64,000 nucleotides of DNA, taken from the NCBI GenBank assembly GCA_947460595.1, contig CANHGS010000016.1, positions 1-64,000 on the forward strand, given 5' to 3'. This DNA is from Bacteroidota bacterium. GTDB taxonomy: Bacteria > Bacteroidota > Bacteroidia > Chitinophagales > Chitinophagaceae. The translations under genes were made by a program, and so were the position numbers. Below, in pieces: positions 55,783 to 64,000 of the stretch (position 1 is its first letter; each line of letters opens with the position of its first letter). Below the pieces are notes generated by a model that saw nothing but the letters and a program-made list of their open reading frames with translations, did not search any database and was not told where the DNA came from.

Positions 55783-58065
55783 TTAATTTCCATAGCACCT
55801 TACAGCGAAGAGTGATGCCGGGATATTTTTGGAAGGATGATTCAATTTAATCATCAGACTGTTGGTAGATACAGGTTCAGATAATATAATTCGATTGATT
55901 GTTTCATAATTATTTTTCTTCTGATATAATAACTTACCACCATGGTCAAATATGGAATAGTCAGTAACACAGAAAGGCATATCTCTTTCTGGATGACCCA
56001 TTAAAACCGATTCCATTGGATGATCAAAGTCGGTATCAAAACATAAATCAATAGAATTGATTGTTTTAGTTTCTTCCCAGCTGATTATTAGGGAAGGATT
56101 GGGATCACTAAAATCTGAGACCCATGCATTAGGCTGAATGGTGGGTCTTTCCATTCCATTTAAGAGATTATCCACATTGAAACAATCTAGTGGTTCAGAA
56201 ATCTTCAATGAAATATTTTGTCCCTCTGGTCTCCTTTTAGGACACCAAAACTCAAAAGAATCAACGCCAATTTCTTCAGTAGGAGTTTGTTTTCCAAAAT
56301 TTGAAACAGCCGGATTTACATGATTGAATAATGACAAAATACCGGTTATCCTTTGGTTTGAAAAATGCAAGCCAATTTTAGGGTTTTTTAGAAACACTAG
56401 ATAAGCATAACAACTATTACTAATGGTTGTATTAAAGTCTATAGAAATACAGTTTCTCCCCTTTTGGATTGGCAGTGTTTTTGATGCAATAATGTTTTCA
56501 GGAGTGTAATTAGAATTACTCCTACTTATTCTCAATTCCACATTTAATTCTGTAACATCATCTCCCATGGCATGTACAATAAATGTAGGAACCTTACCGG
56601 CATTTAATGGAACCATTTGTGCAACAGACCATTCCAAAGTCTTTACAATATCAGATTCTATAAGTTCAGACAGTTTCAAAGTGCTACTCACACGCAATGT
56701 TGCTTGTTTTACTAAGTCCTGTTCGTCCATACGTTGAATTCCTGGAATATAGTGACCTTCTCTAAGCAGAACTTGTTGTAATTCATGCATTTTCTCATCT
56801 TTCCGTAAATCTCTTGGCATAGTTTGATGATCAATACATAAAGAAGCTGCAGTTCCAACAGCTTGACCTATGGCGCCAGAAGTAGCCATTACCCTAGTAG
56901 AAGCAAATGCCACATGTGAAGCACTGATTATTCTACCTGCGAGGAATAAATTTTCAATATTCTTACTGTATAAACACCTATAAGGAATTTGATAAATCCC
57001 TTTGCTATGCCATTGATTACAACCAGGTTTTTCACTAAACACACCATCTGCGGGATGCAAGTCAATACTCCATCCTCCATAAGCAACCGCATCATCATGT
57101 GTTCTTTGCTCAACTATATCCTGCTGAATCAACATATAATCACCTTCAAACCTTCTACTCTCTCTTTTACCAGGAATAGAACCAACCCATTCAAGTGTTA
57201 GATTTTCTGCTTCAGGAAATTCGCCAGAGTTTTTAATATGATTCCAAACGCCATAAACAACTTTCCACAATTCCCATTTAATCTTTTCTGTATCATGCAC
57301 CGTATCTAACCTGCCACCATACTCTATCCACCATAATTTACAACCAAAGTCCTTTGAATTAAAGGAGCGAAATCTAGGTATTGTAGTTATGTCTTTTAAT
57401 GCATAGGACGGTGGAATATATTTTACAGGTTTACCTGTATCTTTTGAGTAGAAATACAAAGAATGACCTAATAATTCTCCATAAGCTTTAGTTGGTGCAA
57501 ATAATTCCCCAAATTCATCTTTTGATTCAGCCCCCATTCTAAATGCAGCGCCAGATAGAAAGCCAAGAATCCCATCTCCTGAAGCATCAATATATATTGG
57601 AGCTTTTATTATGTAAGAGGTCTGATTTTGACTACAAAAACCAAATATAGAATCAATACTATCGGCAGTCTTTTTATTCAATTGATAAATGGCAGTATTT
57701 AGCAACAATTCTATACCCTTCTCTTGAACTACTTTATCCAATAATATACTATCAAAAATCACTGGATTCCCTTCTGGATTTCGATGCATATTTTCAACCA
57801 AAATTTCATCCATTACCCCGCCTTCCCTGGACCATCGATTATTATTACCCATATGAGAAGTTGCACCTAGAATCCATAGTCTTACCTCGCTTGATGCATT
57901 ACCTCCAAGAACAGGACGGTCTTGCACCAAAGTCACTTTTTTACCTAATCTTGCAGCAGCAATGGCAGCACATACACCTGATATACCACCACCAACTACG
58001 GCAATATCTGAATTAATAGAAATGGTAGTTAAATCCCTTTGATCTATACCCTGGCTTAAAATCAT
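55783..58065 (-). CDS. FAD-dependent oxidoreductase with C-terminal discoidin-like domain, no signal peptide apparent
   Basis: SDIAVVGGGISGVCAAIAAARLGKKVTLVQDRPVLGGNASSEVRLW dinucleotide-binding motif; RIISASHVAFASTRVMATSGAIGQAVGTAASLC; C-terminus PNPSLIISWEETKTINSIDLCFDTDFDHPMES...SLMIKLNHPSKNIPASLFAVRCYG resembles F5/8 type C. Confidence 0.85.
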   Translation of the reverse strand: MILSQGIDQRDLTTISINSDIAVVGGGISGVCAAIAAARLGKKVTLVQDRPVLGGNASSEVRLWILGATSHMGNNNRWSREGGVMDEILVENMHRNPEGNPVIFDSILLDKVVQEKGIELLLNTAIYQLNKKTADSIDSIFGFCSQNQTSYIIKAPIYIDASGDGILGFLSGAAFRMGAESKDEFGELFAPTKAYGELLGHSLYFYSKDTGKPVKYIPPSYALKDITTIPRFRSFNSKDFGCKLWWIEYGGRLDTVHDTEKIKWELWKVVYGVWNHIKNSGEFPEAENLTLEWVGSIPGKRESRRFEGDYMLIQQDIVEQRTHDDAVAYGGWSIDLHPADGVFSEKPGCNQWHSKGIYQIPYRCLYSKNIENLFLAGRIISASHVAFASTRVMATSGAIGQAVGTAASLCIDHQTMPRDLRKDEKMHELQQVLLREGHYIPGIQRMDEQDLVKQATLRVSSTLKLSELIESDIVKTLEWSVAQMVPLNAGKVPTFIVHAMGDDVTELNVELRISRSNSNYTPENIIASKTLPIQKGRNCISIDFNTTISNSCYAYLVFLKNPKIGLHFSNQRITGILSLFNHVNPAVSNFGKQTPTEEIGVDSFEFWCPKRRPEGQNISLKISEPLDCFNVDNLLNGMERPTIQPNAWVSDFSDPNPSLIISWEETKTINSIDLCFDTDFDHPMESVLMGHPERDMPFCVTDYSIFDHGGKLLYQKKNNYETINRIILSEPVSTNSLMIKLNHPSKNIPASLFAVRCYGN

Positions 58066-58130
58066 TTTTTACACTTTCTATGATAGGAAAATTGAGATAG
58101 AATCATATAATTGAAACTAGTTCAAACATT

Positions 58131-60230
58131 TTAATAACCTGGATTTTGTACCAGATTTGGATTATTCAACATATCAGAATATGGAATTGGTAAAAACATA
58201 ATATTAGGAGTAATATATGCATAATCAGAAATTGGTTTTGCATATTGTGAAGCAAGGTGATTCTTAATATTGTCTACCATAATATTCCATCTTTTCAAGT
58301 CATACCAGCGATGTCCTTCAAAAAGCAATTCCCTTCTTCTTTCCAACCTGACTTTTGCTCTTAAGTCTGCTTGATTTGAATAAGTATAATCTGGTAATGC
58401 TTGAACTGCAGGAGTTCCAATTGTGCCACCATGAGCTCTTCTAATGGCGTTGATTTGAGCCAAAGCTATATCCATATTTGCTGATCCTCCAATTTCCATC
58501 AAAGCTTCGGCATACATTAATAAAACATCTGAATAACGAATCCAATGGAAATCATCTGCATTATCATTAAAAGTTGCAGTATTTACTTGATCATTATATT
58601 TGACAATTTGGCCAAAATTGGCAATATTGATTGAGACATTCCTTCTAGGATCTGCAAATTCAAATATGCCATTAGGATTGGGGGCAATAGTAAAAATTTG
58701 ACCAGGCTGGAATCCAGCAACTGAAGCGCTATAGGTAGAATTACTTTGTACCCAGGTAAATGCTGGAGCAGTTGCAGTATTCCTAATAGAGACATAAAAT
58801 GTAGGTGTTCTAATCCCAACAGCAGTTGCTGGAGTATTGACTGCTGGTGATATTTGGTCATATAACATTTCCATTTTCCCATCAGCTTCATACAACTTTA
58901 CTTGAAAATTGATGTTTTTGGAAGCTGTTGTACCAGCTCTCCAAGTCCAGTTTTTCCATTCCACAGTCAAAACCCTATTAGGTGCTGTTCCAATAGTACT
59001 ATAAGTTGCCACACCTCCTGTTCCATTCAAATTATCCATTAATGGACCTACAACAGGATCAGTTACGGTACTAATATTGGGTGCGGTATTTACCCTATTT
59101 ATGAAGCTAATAAATCCATTACTGCTCATGTAAAAATTGTTATAATTTACTCCTCCATAATTGAAATTAAATCCAATAGGTAGCGCTCCAGAAATAGCAT
59201 CATCTGTTTGAACAGCAGCAACATTCGTTCCGGTTGTTAATGGTACATAAGTAGTAGTACCAGCAGTAAAATTATAATTAATAAAATCAGTGGAGGGTTT
59301 TACATAACCAAATTGTACATAGGTCCACTTCATTCTAGTAAATCCTGCTAATTCGGCAGCTAATCCTGCTGTACCCCTAGAGTAAAAAATACGCTCTCTA
59401 TCTGCAGCTTTTGTAGCAACTGCAGCACTAAAGATATTGGCATAATTGGTATTCAAATCAACATTATATAAAGTCTTATTATCAACTATTTCCTTTAGTT
59501 TATCAGCAGCTAGTTGAAATTTTGAAGCGTCATTAATTGGAAACCCAGCCATTGTTAAATAGACCTTTCCAAGCAAAGATTTTGCAGCAACTTTTGTTGC
59601 TCTACCACCATTTTGAACATTTCCATAATCGTAAAAATCATCTAAATTGGTTTCCGCTTCTTTTAAATCTTCAATAATAGTATTATAAACTTCTTTAGAT
59701 GGTGCTCTAGCTGGTAAAAGATTGTTTTTAGAAATATCTGCCGGCTCCAACATTAAAGGAACGTCACCATATAATTGAACCAATCTGAAATAGTTAAATG
59801 CTCTTAAAAATTTTGCTTCAGCCCTGACTCTCTTAATAATTGCAGGCTTTATTTTGGTACTATCATAAACATATAAAAGTACATTATTGGCCCTATCTAT
59901 GGCCCTATAAGCATTGGTCCAAACTTGTTTTGGATAGGAATGTTGTGAGTTATAAACAACGTTTTCTAATTCCAATCGCTCACCTAAAGCAGTTCCTGTT
60001 AATGCACCATCGTCTGAAATAATTTCAACCATATAAATAGGAGGAATACCATTACTTACGTCTACACGCATTGCCTGATAAACTCCATTCACTGCTGCTA
60101 TTGCATCTGCATCAGTTTGATAAAAATTGCTATTGGTTATTAAACCTTTTGGGTCTTCTGTTAAAAATTTTTTACAAGAACTGGTAAGTAATACCAATAC
60201 AAGCAAGAAATATATATTTGATTTTTTCAT
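58131..60230 (-). CDS. susD: SusD/RagB family lipoprotein with inserted nidogen-like beta-sandwich domain
   Basis: 699 aa; LTSSCKKFLTEDPKG lipobox and SusD N-domain; AEAKFLRAFNYFRLVQLYGDVPL; NLVQNPGY C-terminus; roughly 200 aa insert at aa 318-518. Confidence 0.93.
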   Translation of the reverse strand: MKKSNIYFLLVLVLLTSSCKKFLTEDPKGLITNSNFYQTDADAIAAVNGVYQAMRVDVSNGIPPIYMVEIISDDGALTGTALGERLELENVVYNSQHSYPKQVWTNAYRAIDRANNVLLYVYDSTKIKPAIIKRVRAEAKFLRAFNYFRLVQLYGDVPLMLEPADISKNNLLPARAPSKEVYNTIIEDLKEAETNLDDFYDYGNVQNGGRATKVAAKSLLGKVYLTMAGFPINDASKFQLAADKLKEIVDNKTLYNVDLNTNYANIFSAAVATKAADRERIFYSRGTAGLAAELAGFTRMKWTYVQFGYVKPSTDFINYNFTAGTTTYVPLTTGTNVAAVQTDDAISGALPIGFNFNYGGVNYNNFYMSSNGFISFINRVNTAPNISTVTDPVVGPLMDNLNGTGGVATYSTIGTAPNRVLTVEWKNWTWRAGTTASKNINFQVKLYEADGKMEMLYDQISPAVNTPATAVGIRTPTFYVSIRNTATAPAFTWVQSNSTYSASVAGFQPGQIFTIAPNPNGIFEFADPRRNVSINIANFGQIVKYNDQVNTATFNDNADDFHWIRYSDVLLMYAEALMEIGGSANMDIALAQINAIRRAHGGTIGTPAVQALPDYTYSNQADLRAKVRLERRRELLFEGHRWYDLKRWNIMVDNIKNHLASQYAKPISDYAYITPNIMFLPIPYSDMLNNPNLVQNPGY

Positions 60231-60248
60231 TGTTTTTGTTTTTAGGTA

Positions 60249-63200
60249 TTATAAGTTAACAGTAAAACCAAAACGATAAACCCTTCCAATTGGAGACGTA
60301 CCGTCATCAACACCACGGGCAAGACCGCCTCTTGTATTTACTTCTGGATTATATCCTGAATATTTGGTTATAGTAAATGGATTTTGAACGTTTACATAAG
60401 CCCTCAATGAAGTCAATTTTAATTTTTTAACAATCTTACCAGATAAGTTGTAAGCCAATGTTATATCTCTACAACGTAGATATGATCCATCTTCAATAAA
60501 ATAATCAGTTGATTCTCTGGCGTCTAAAATAGTACCTGCCACAGGAACCTGGGTAGTTAAATTTCTAGCCCTAATTTGATCAATTAATTTAGGATCAGTA
60601 TCTGGATATATCATTTGATAACGATTATCAAATACGGCTTTTCTTGTGTTTACTAATCCACTCATACTTCCAGTTGACATATCAAACATGTTAAAAATCT
60701 GATTCCCAACTGAATAGCTAAAGAAGGTGGTAAGATCAAATTGTTTGAAAGACAATGAGGAATTAAATCCACCAAAATATTTAGGTAATGCAGAACCTAT
60801 ATATGTTCTATCTGCGTCATTTAACAACCCATCGTTATTAATATCAGCAAAACGCCTAGTTCCCTCTTTTACACCAACTTGAAAAGTTGCAGGCTTGTTT
60901 AATATAGAAGTATCATTCCAAATACCAATTGACCTATATCCAAAGAATTGTCCAACAGGTTGCCCTGGAGTAACGCGGAATAAGAAGGCACTTCCTACCA
61001 CGTTTTCAACGTCTACATACTCGCCAGCAGCACCAGAAAGTTTTTCAACATTGTTTCTATTGAAAGCAATATTGAAATCAACATTCCAACGTAGATTTTT
61101 ATTATTGATAATTTTAGCACCCAGTGCAAATTCTAATCCTTCATTGGTAATAGAAGCTACATTTTTAGTAATACTAGTGTAGCCAGTTGTTAGTGGAGGA
61201 GTTATATTGAATAATAAGCCATCAGTGTATTTACGATAAGCATCAATAGCTAAGGTTAATCTATTATTTAAAAAGCCCAAGTCTAGACCAATATTTGTAG
61301 AAGATGTTTTCTCCCATTGCAAATCGGGATTAGCCAACCTACTTGGAGCAAATGCAATACTATTAGCGCCACCAAAAATCATATTGGTAACACTTAATGT
61401 AGATAGCGTTGAATAAGAATTAATTGCCTGATTCCCTACCAATCCCCAGCTAGCTCTGAACTTTAATTCATTCACATAATATTTCAACTTGCTAAACCAT
61501 TGCTCTTGATCAACCCTCCAAGCTGTTCCAATAGAAGGAAAGAATCCAAACTGTTTGTCTTCAGCAAATTTTGATGTTCCATCATACCTGCCAGATACAC
61601 TCAAATAGTATTTACCTCCGTAATTATAAGAGCCTCTAAATATGCTAGAAACCAATTGGCTGGAATTATAAGAGCTATTGGGTACACCAGGGGTAGATCC
61701 GGATTGGATAGAGTTAAATGAAGTAATATCTGAAGTAAAACCTTGTGAGGAAGCTGTTTGTGTTTTAGAAATAAATTTCTCTGCTGATGCTACTGCTACA
61801 GCGCTTAAGTTATGATTCTTACCAATCTTTTTATTATAATTCAATTGCAGCTGATATAGTGCACTGCTATTTTGTGAATTTCCTAAACTGGCTACTCCCC
61901 TTTGAGTGCTAAATGCCAAAAGCAAAGCAGTTGGAACGTAGTTTTCCAAAAGTGCATTAAATGTACTTAAACCAATGGTACCAGTTAGTTTCAAGGATTT
62001 GCTAATATCATATGCCAATGCAACATTTGCCAACATCTGGGTAGAAGTATTAACATTCTGAACCCCTTTGGCTGAAGAATAAATCAATGGGTTATTGGTT
62101 GTGGAAGCTTGGCTAATTACAGTGGCTAGTGCAAATCTTGAATTATAGAACAATGGACCTTGTGCAGGATCTTCATAATAAGTGTTACCATAATGGAAAG
62201 TGCTCAATTTATTAAAACTACCATCAGGGTTAATCAATGGGGAAGATGGAGCCCAACTTAATGCTCTATTGGTTAAGGTACCTGAAGGTTGTCCACTCCT
62301 TACGGCACTTGTGATATTTACACTTGCCGTTAATGTTACTTTGGGTAGAATATTGCCTTCATAATTGAATTTTCCATTATAACGCTTCAAATAAGAATTA
62401 GGAATAATTCCCTGTTGGTTATAGTATTGACCAGACAAGTAAAATTTAGATATTTTGTCCCCTCCAGAAACACTTAACGAAAGATCTGTTGTTGGAGCCG
62501 ATTGTTGTAAACTTGCCTGATGATTATAATCTTTTAAACTATCAATCTCAGATGGCAAATAAGGCTGTAAAGTGGTTGCAGTATAAGTACCAATTAAGGT
62601 TCTATATCTCCATGCTTCATTTACAAGTGTTGCGTAGTCGTTAGATTTTAAAACATCTACTTGCTTTAAAGGTTTGGCAAATGATTGGTTTAGATTCACT
62701 GATACTTTAACCTTTCCTGCTTTTCCAGATTTTGTTGTTATTAATACTACTCCATTTGAACCGCGTGAACCATATATGGCAGTTGCAGCAGCATCTTTTA
62801 AAATATCAATGCTTTCAATGTCATTCGGGTTTAACATAGAAAGCGGATTAGACGTACCTAAACCACCAAGGTTGGCATTTCCGTTATTTAAGTTCAGATT
62901 GGGAGTATTTAAAGGAATCCCATCTACTACATACAAAGGTTGGGATGAAAAGCTCAATGAACTAATTCCCCTAATCTCAATACTAATACCACCACCGGGC
63001 TCTGAACTATTTTCCATCACATTTACACCCGCGGCTCGTCCGCCAATCAATTGTTGCACGTTAGAATAACCTCCTTCCGTATTGTTTTTGGTACTTACTT
63101 GAGATATAGAAGTTGTTACTTCACTTTTCCGCTTTCTTTCATAACCAACCACAATTACTTCATCAATTTCCTTAACAACGGAACTCATAGTTAATTCCTT

Positions 63201-63473
63201 AGAAATCCCCTTAACAGGAAGTTCCAAAGGTTGATAGTTGATGGCAGAAATAACCAATACATCAGTTGGATTTACTTTTAAAGTAAATTGACCTTGTGCG
63301 TTGGTAGAAGTACCTCTTTTAGTACCTTTTACTAAAATAGATGCACCTTGAATTACGGTACCAGAGTCCGATTTAATGGTGGAACTAATAGTTGCGCTTT
63401 GCGCGTAGAGCATCATTGGCAAGAATAGAAGCACCATTCCTGTAATAAGCCCCATCAATGAGAACTTTTTCAT
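60249..63473 (-). CDS. susC: SusC/RagA family TonB-linked outer membrane transporter
   Basis: 1074 aa; QGASILVKGTKRGTSTNAQGQFTLKV, DEVIVVGYERKRKSEVTTSISQV, ISIEIRGISSLSFSSQPLYVVDGIPL, DAAATAIYGSRGSNGVVLITTKSG. Confidence 0.95.
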   Translation of the reverse strand: MKKFSLMGLITGMVLLFLPMMLYAQSATISSTIKSDSGTVIQGASILVKGTKRGTSTNAQGQFTLKVNPTDVLVISAINYQPLELPVKGISKELTMSSVVKEIDEVIVVGYERKRKSEVTTSISQVSTKNNTEGGYSNVQQLIGGRAAGVNVMENSSEPGGGISIEIRGISSLSFSSQPLYVVDGIPLNTPNLNLNNGNANLGGLGTSNPLSMLNPNDIESIDILKDAAATAIYGSRGSNGVVLITTKSGKAGKVKVSVNLNQSFAKPLKQVDVLKSNDYATLVNEAWRYRTLIGTYTATTLQPYLPSEIDSLKDYNHQASLQQSAPTTDLSLSVSGGDKISKFYLSGQYYNQQGIIPNSYLKRYNGKFNYEGNILPKVTLTASVNITSAVRSGQPSGTLTNRALSWAPSSPLINPDGSFNKLSTFHYGNTYYEDPAQGPLFYNSRFALATVISQASTTNNPLIYSSAKGVQNVNTSTQMLANVALAYDISKSLKLTGTIGLSTFNALLENYVPTALLLAFSTQRGVASLGNSQNSSALYQLQLNYNKKIGKNHNLSAVAVASAEKFISKTQTASSQGFTSDITSFNSIQSGSTPGVPNSSYNSSQLVSSIFRGSYNYGGKYYLSVSGRYDGTSKFAEDKQFGFFPSIGTAWRVDQEQWFSKLKYYVNELKFRASWGLVGNQAINSYSTLSTLSVTNMIFGGANSIAFAPSRLANPDLQWEKTSSTNIGLDLGFLNNRLTLAIDAYRKYTDGLLFNITPPLTTGYTSITKNVASITNEGLEFALGAKIINNKNLRWNVDFNIAFNRNNVEKLSGAAGEYVDVENVVGSAFLFRVTPGQPVGQFFGYRSIGIWNDTSILNKPATFQVGVKEGTRRFADINNDGLLNDADRTYIGSALPKYFGGFNSSLSFKQFDLTTFFSYSVGNQIFNMFDMSTGSMSGLVNTRKAVFDNRYQMIYPDTDPKLIDQIRARNLTTQVPVAGTILDARESTDYFIEDGSYLRCRDITLAYNLSGKIVKKLKLTSLRAYVNVQNPFTITKYSGYNPEVNTRGGLARGVDDGTSPIGRVYRFGFTVNL

Positions 63474-63612
63474 GGCAAACTGTTTGGTTTTTTAGTTGCA
63501 AATAGGATAGATGATTAAAAAATGTTAATAATCTATATATTTACAATCGAGGCTGAATATACTATGTGTATTAGAAATAATCAGATAGACAAAAAACCAA
63601 AAACAACATTCA

Positions 63613-63651
63613 CCTATCGAAATCAATTGCGGAAACGTTTTCGATAGATAG
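63613..63651. promoter_or_regulatory. Composite LacI-like operator, site C (between susC-2 and the regulator gene)
   Basis: CCTATCGAAATCAATTGCGGAAACGTTTTCGATAGATAG; CTATCGA (63614-63620) N20 TCGATAG (63641-63647). Confidence 0.82.
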
Positions 63652-63665
63652 ACAATTTTTAACAA

Positions 63666-64000
63666 ATGCCTAGAGTAAGTTGTCCAAAATGTAATAAAGT
63701 AGAAACAATTCAGAAATCTGGAATTGTCAGAAACAAGCAACGATTTTATTGCAAGGATTGTAATTATAACTTTACCATCCATCATGAAAGCAATAAACAA
63801 AAATCAAAAAGCAAAATCAGCAATTCATTACAAACCTCTTTACAAGATATAGCCAAAGCAATTGGCATTTCTGTTTCCACAGTTTCAAGAGCATTACACA
63901 ATCATCCAGACATTAGCAGCAAAACAAAAACGGCTGTTCAGAAATTAGCCAATGAATTATCCTATCAACCAAATGCATTAGCTCAAAGTTTGGTTACAAA
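63666..64000 (+). CDS. Zinc-ribbon / LacI family hybrid transcriptional regulator, C-terminus truncated by window edge
   Basis: Translated by hand from ATG 63666: MPRVSCPKCNKVETIQKSGIVRNKQRFYCKDCNYNFTIHHESNKQKSKSKISNSLQTSLQDIAKAIGISVSTVSRALHNHPDISSKTKTAVQKLANELSYQPNALAQSLVT. CxxC-x19-CxxC, then canonical LacI HTH and hinge start. Absent from ORF track because no stop falls inside the window. Confidence 0.92.
   Translation, partial: MPRVSCPKCNKVETIQKSGIVRNKQRFYCKDCNYNFTIHHESNKQKSKSKISNSLQTSLQDIAKAIGISVSTVSRALHNHPDISSKTKTAVQKLANELSYQPNALAQSLVT

Noticed and set aside
63666-63780. Possibility that the zinc ribbon is part of an intact IS element
   Set aside because: Frame continues without stop into the LacI HTH, and no inverted repeats or transposase catalytic domain are visible in the window.
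63525-63800. Minus-strand 91-aa ORF overlapping the susC-2 upstream region
   Set aside because: Antisense to the zinc-ribbon/LacI coding sequence and across operator C; no recognisable domain; shadow ORF.
1-64000. CRISPR arrays, tRNA/rRNA genes, prophage or integron structures
   Set aside because: No regularly spaced repeats, tRNA-like cloverleaf or phage/integrase genes recognised by eye; window is almost wholly PUL coding sequence.

Overview
The window is an AT-rich Bacteroidota locus, probably Chitinophagales/Chitinophagaceae (lineage inferred). It is almost entirely one very large polysaccharide-utilization locus (PUL). Nearly all genes are on the minus strand. I read two SusC/SusD pairs, several fucosidase-type enzymes (GH29 x4, GH95 x2, one GH95-like), two GH106 alpha-L-rhamnosidases, four GH43-like enzymes (one a GH43-GH43-SGNH fusion), three paralogous GH43/GH117-like propellers, GH2, GH16, two right-handed beta-helix proteins, two DUF5703-type proteins, one large unassigned secreted protein, a SASA-type esterase, an MFS transporter and an FAD-dependent oxidoreductase. 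Spacing suggests four transcription units. Three of them have a near-identical long composite operator (CTATCGA-N20-TCGATAG, made of two head-to-head LacI-like half sites) about 110-140 bp upstream of the first start codon. The fourth starts divergently from an AraC-type regulator. At the right edge, on the plus strand, is a truncated regulator gene missing from the ORF track. It fuses an N-terminal transposase-like CxxC-x19-CxxC zinc ribbon to a LacI helix-turn-helix, and one composite operator lies 18 bp upstream of its start. This zinc-ribbon/LacI hybrid with its unusual operators is the most interesting candidate. Other notable items are a SusD with an inserted nidogen-like domain, an internally duplicated unassigned protein, an FAD oxidoreductase with a discoidin-like tail, and a G8 tract early in a GH106 gene. 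No RNA genes, CRISPR arrays or complete mobile elements were recognised.
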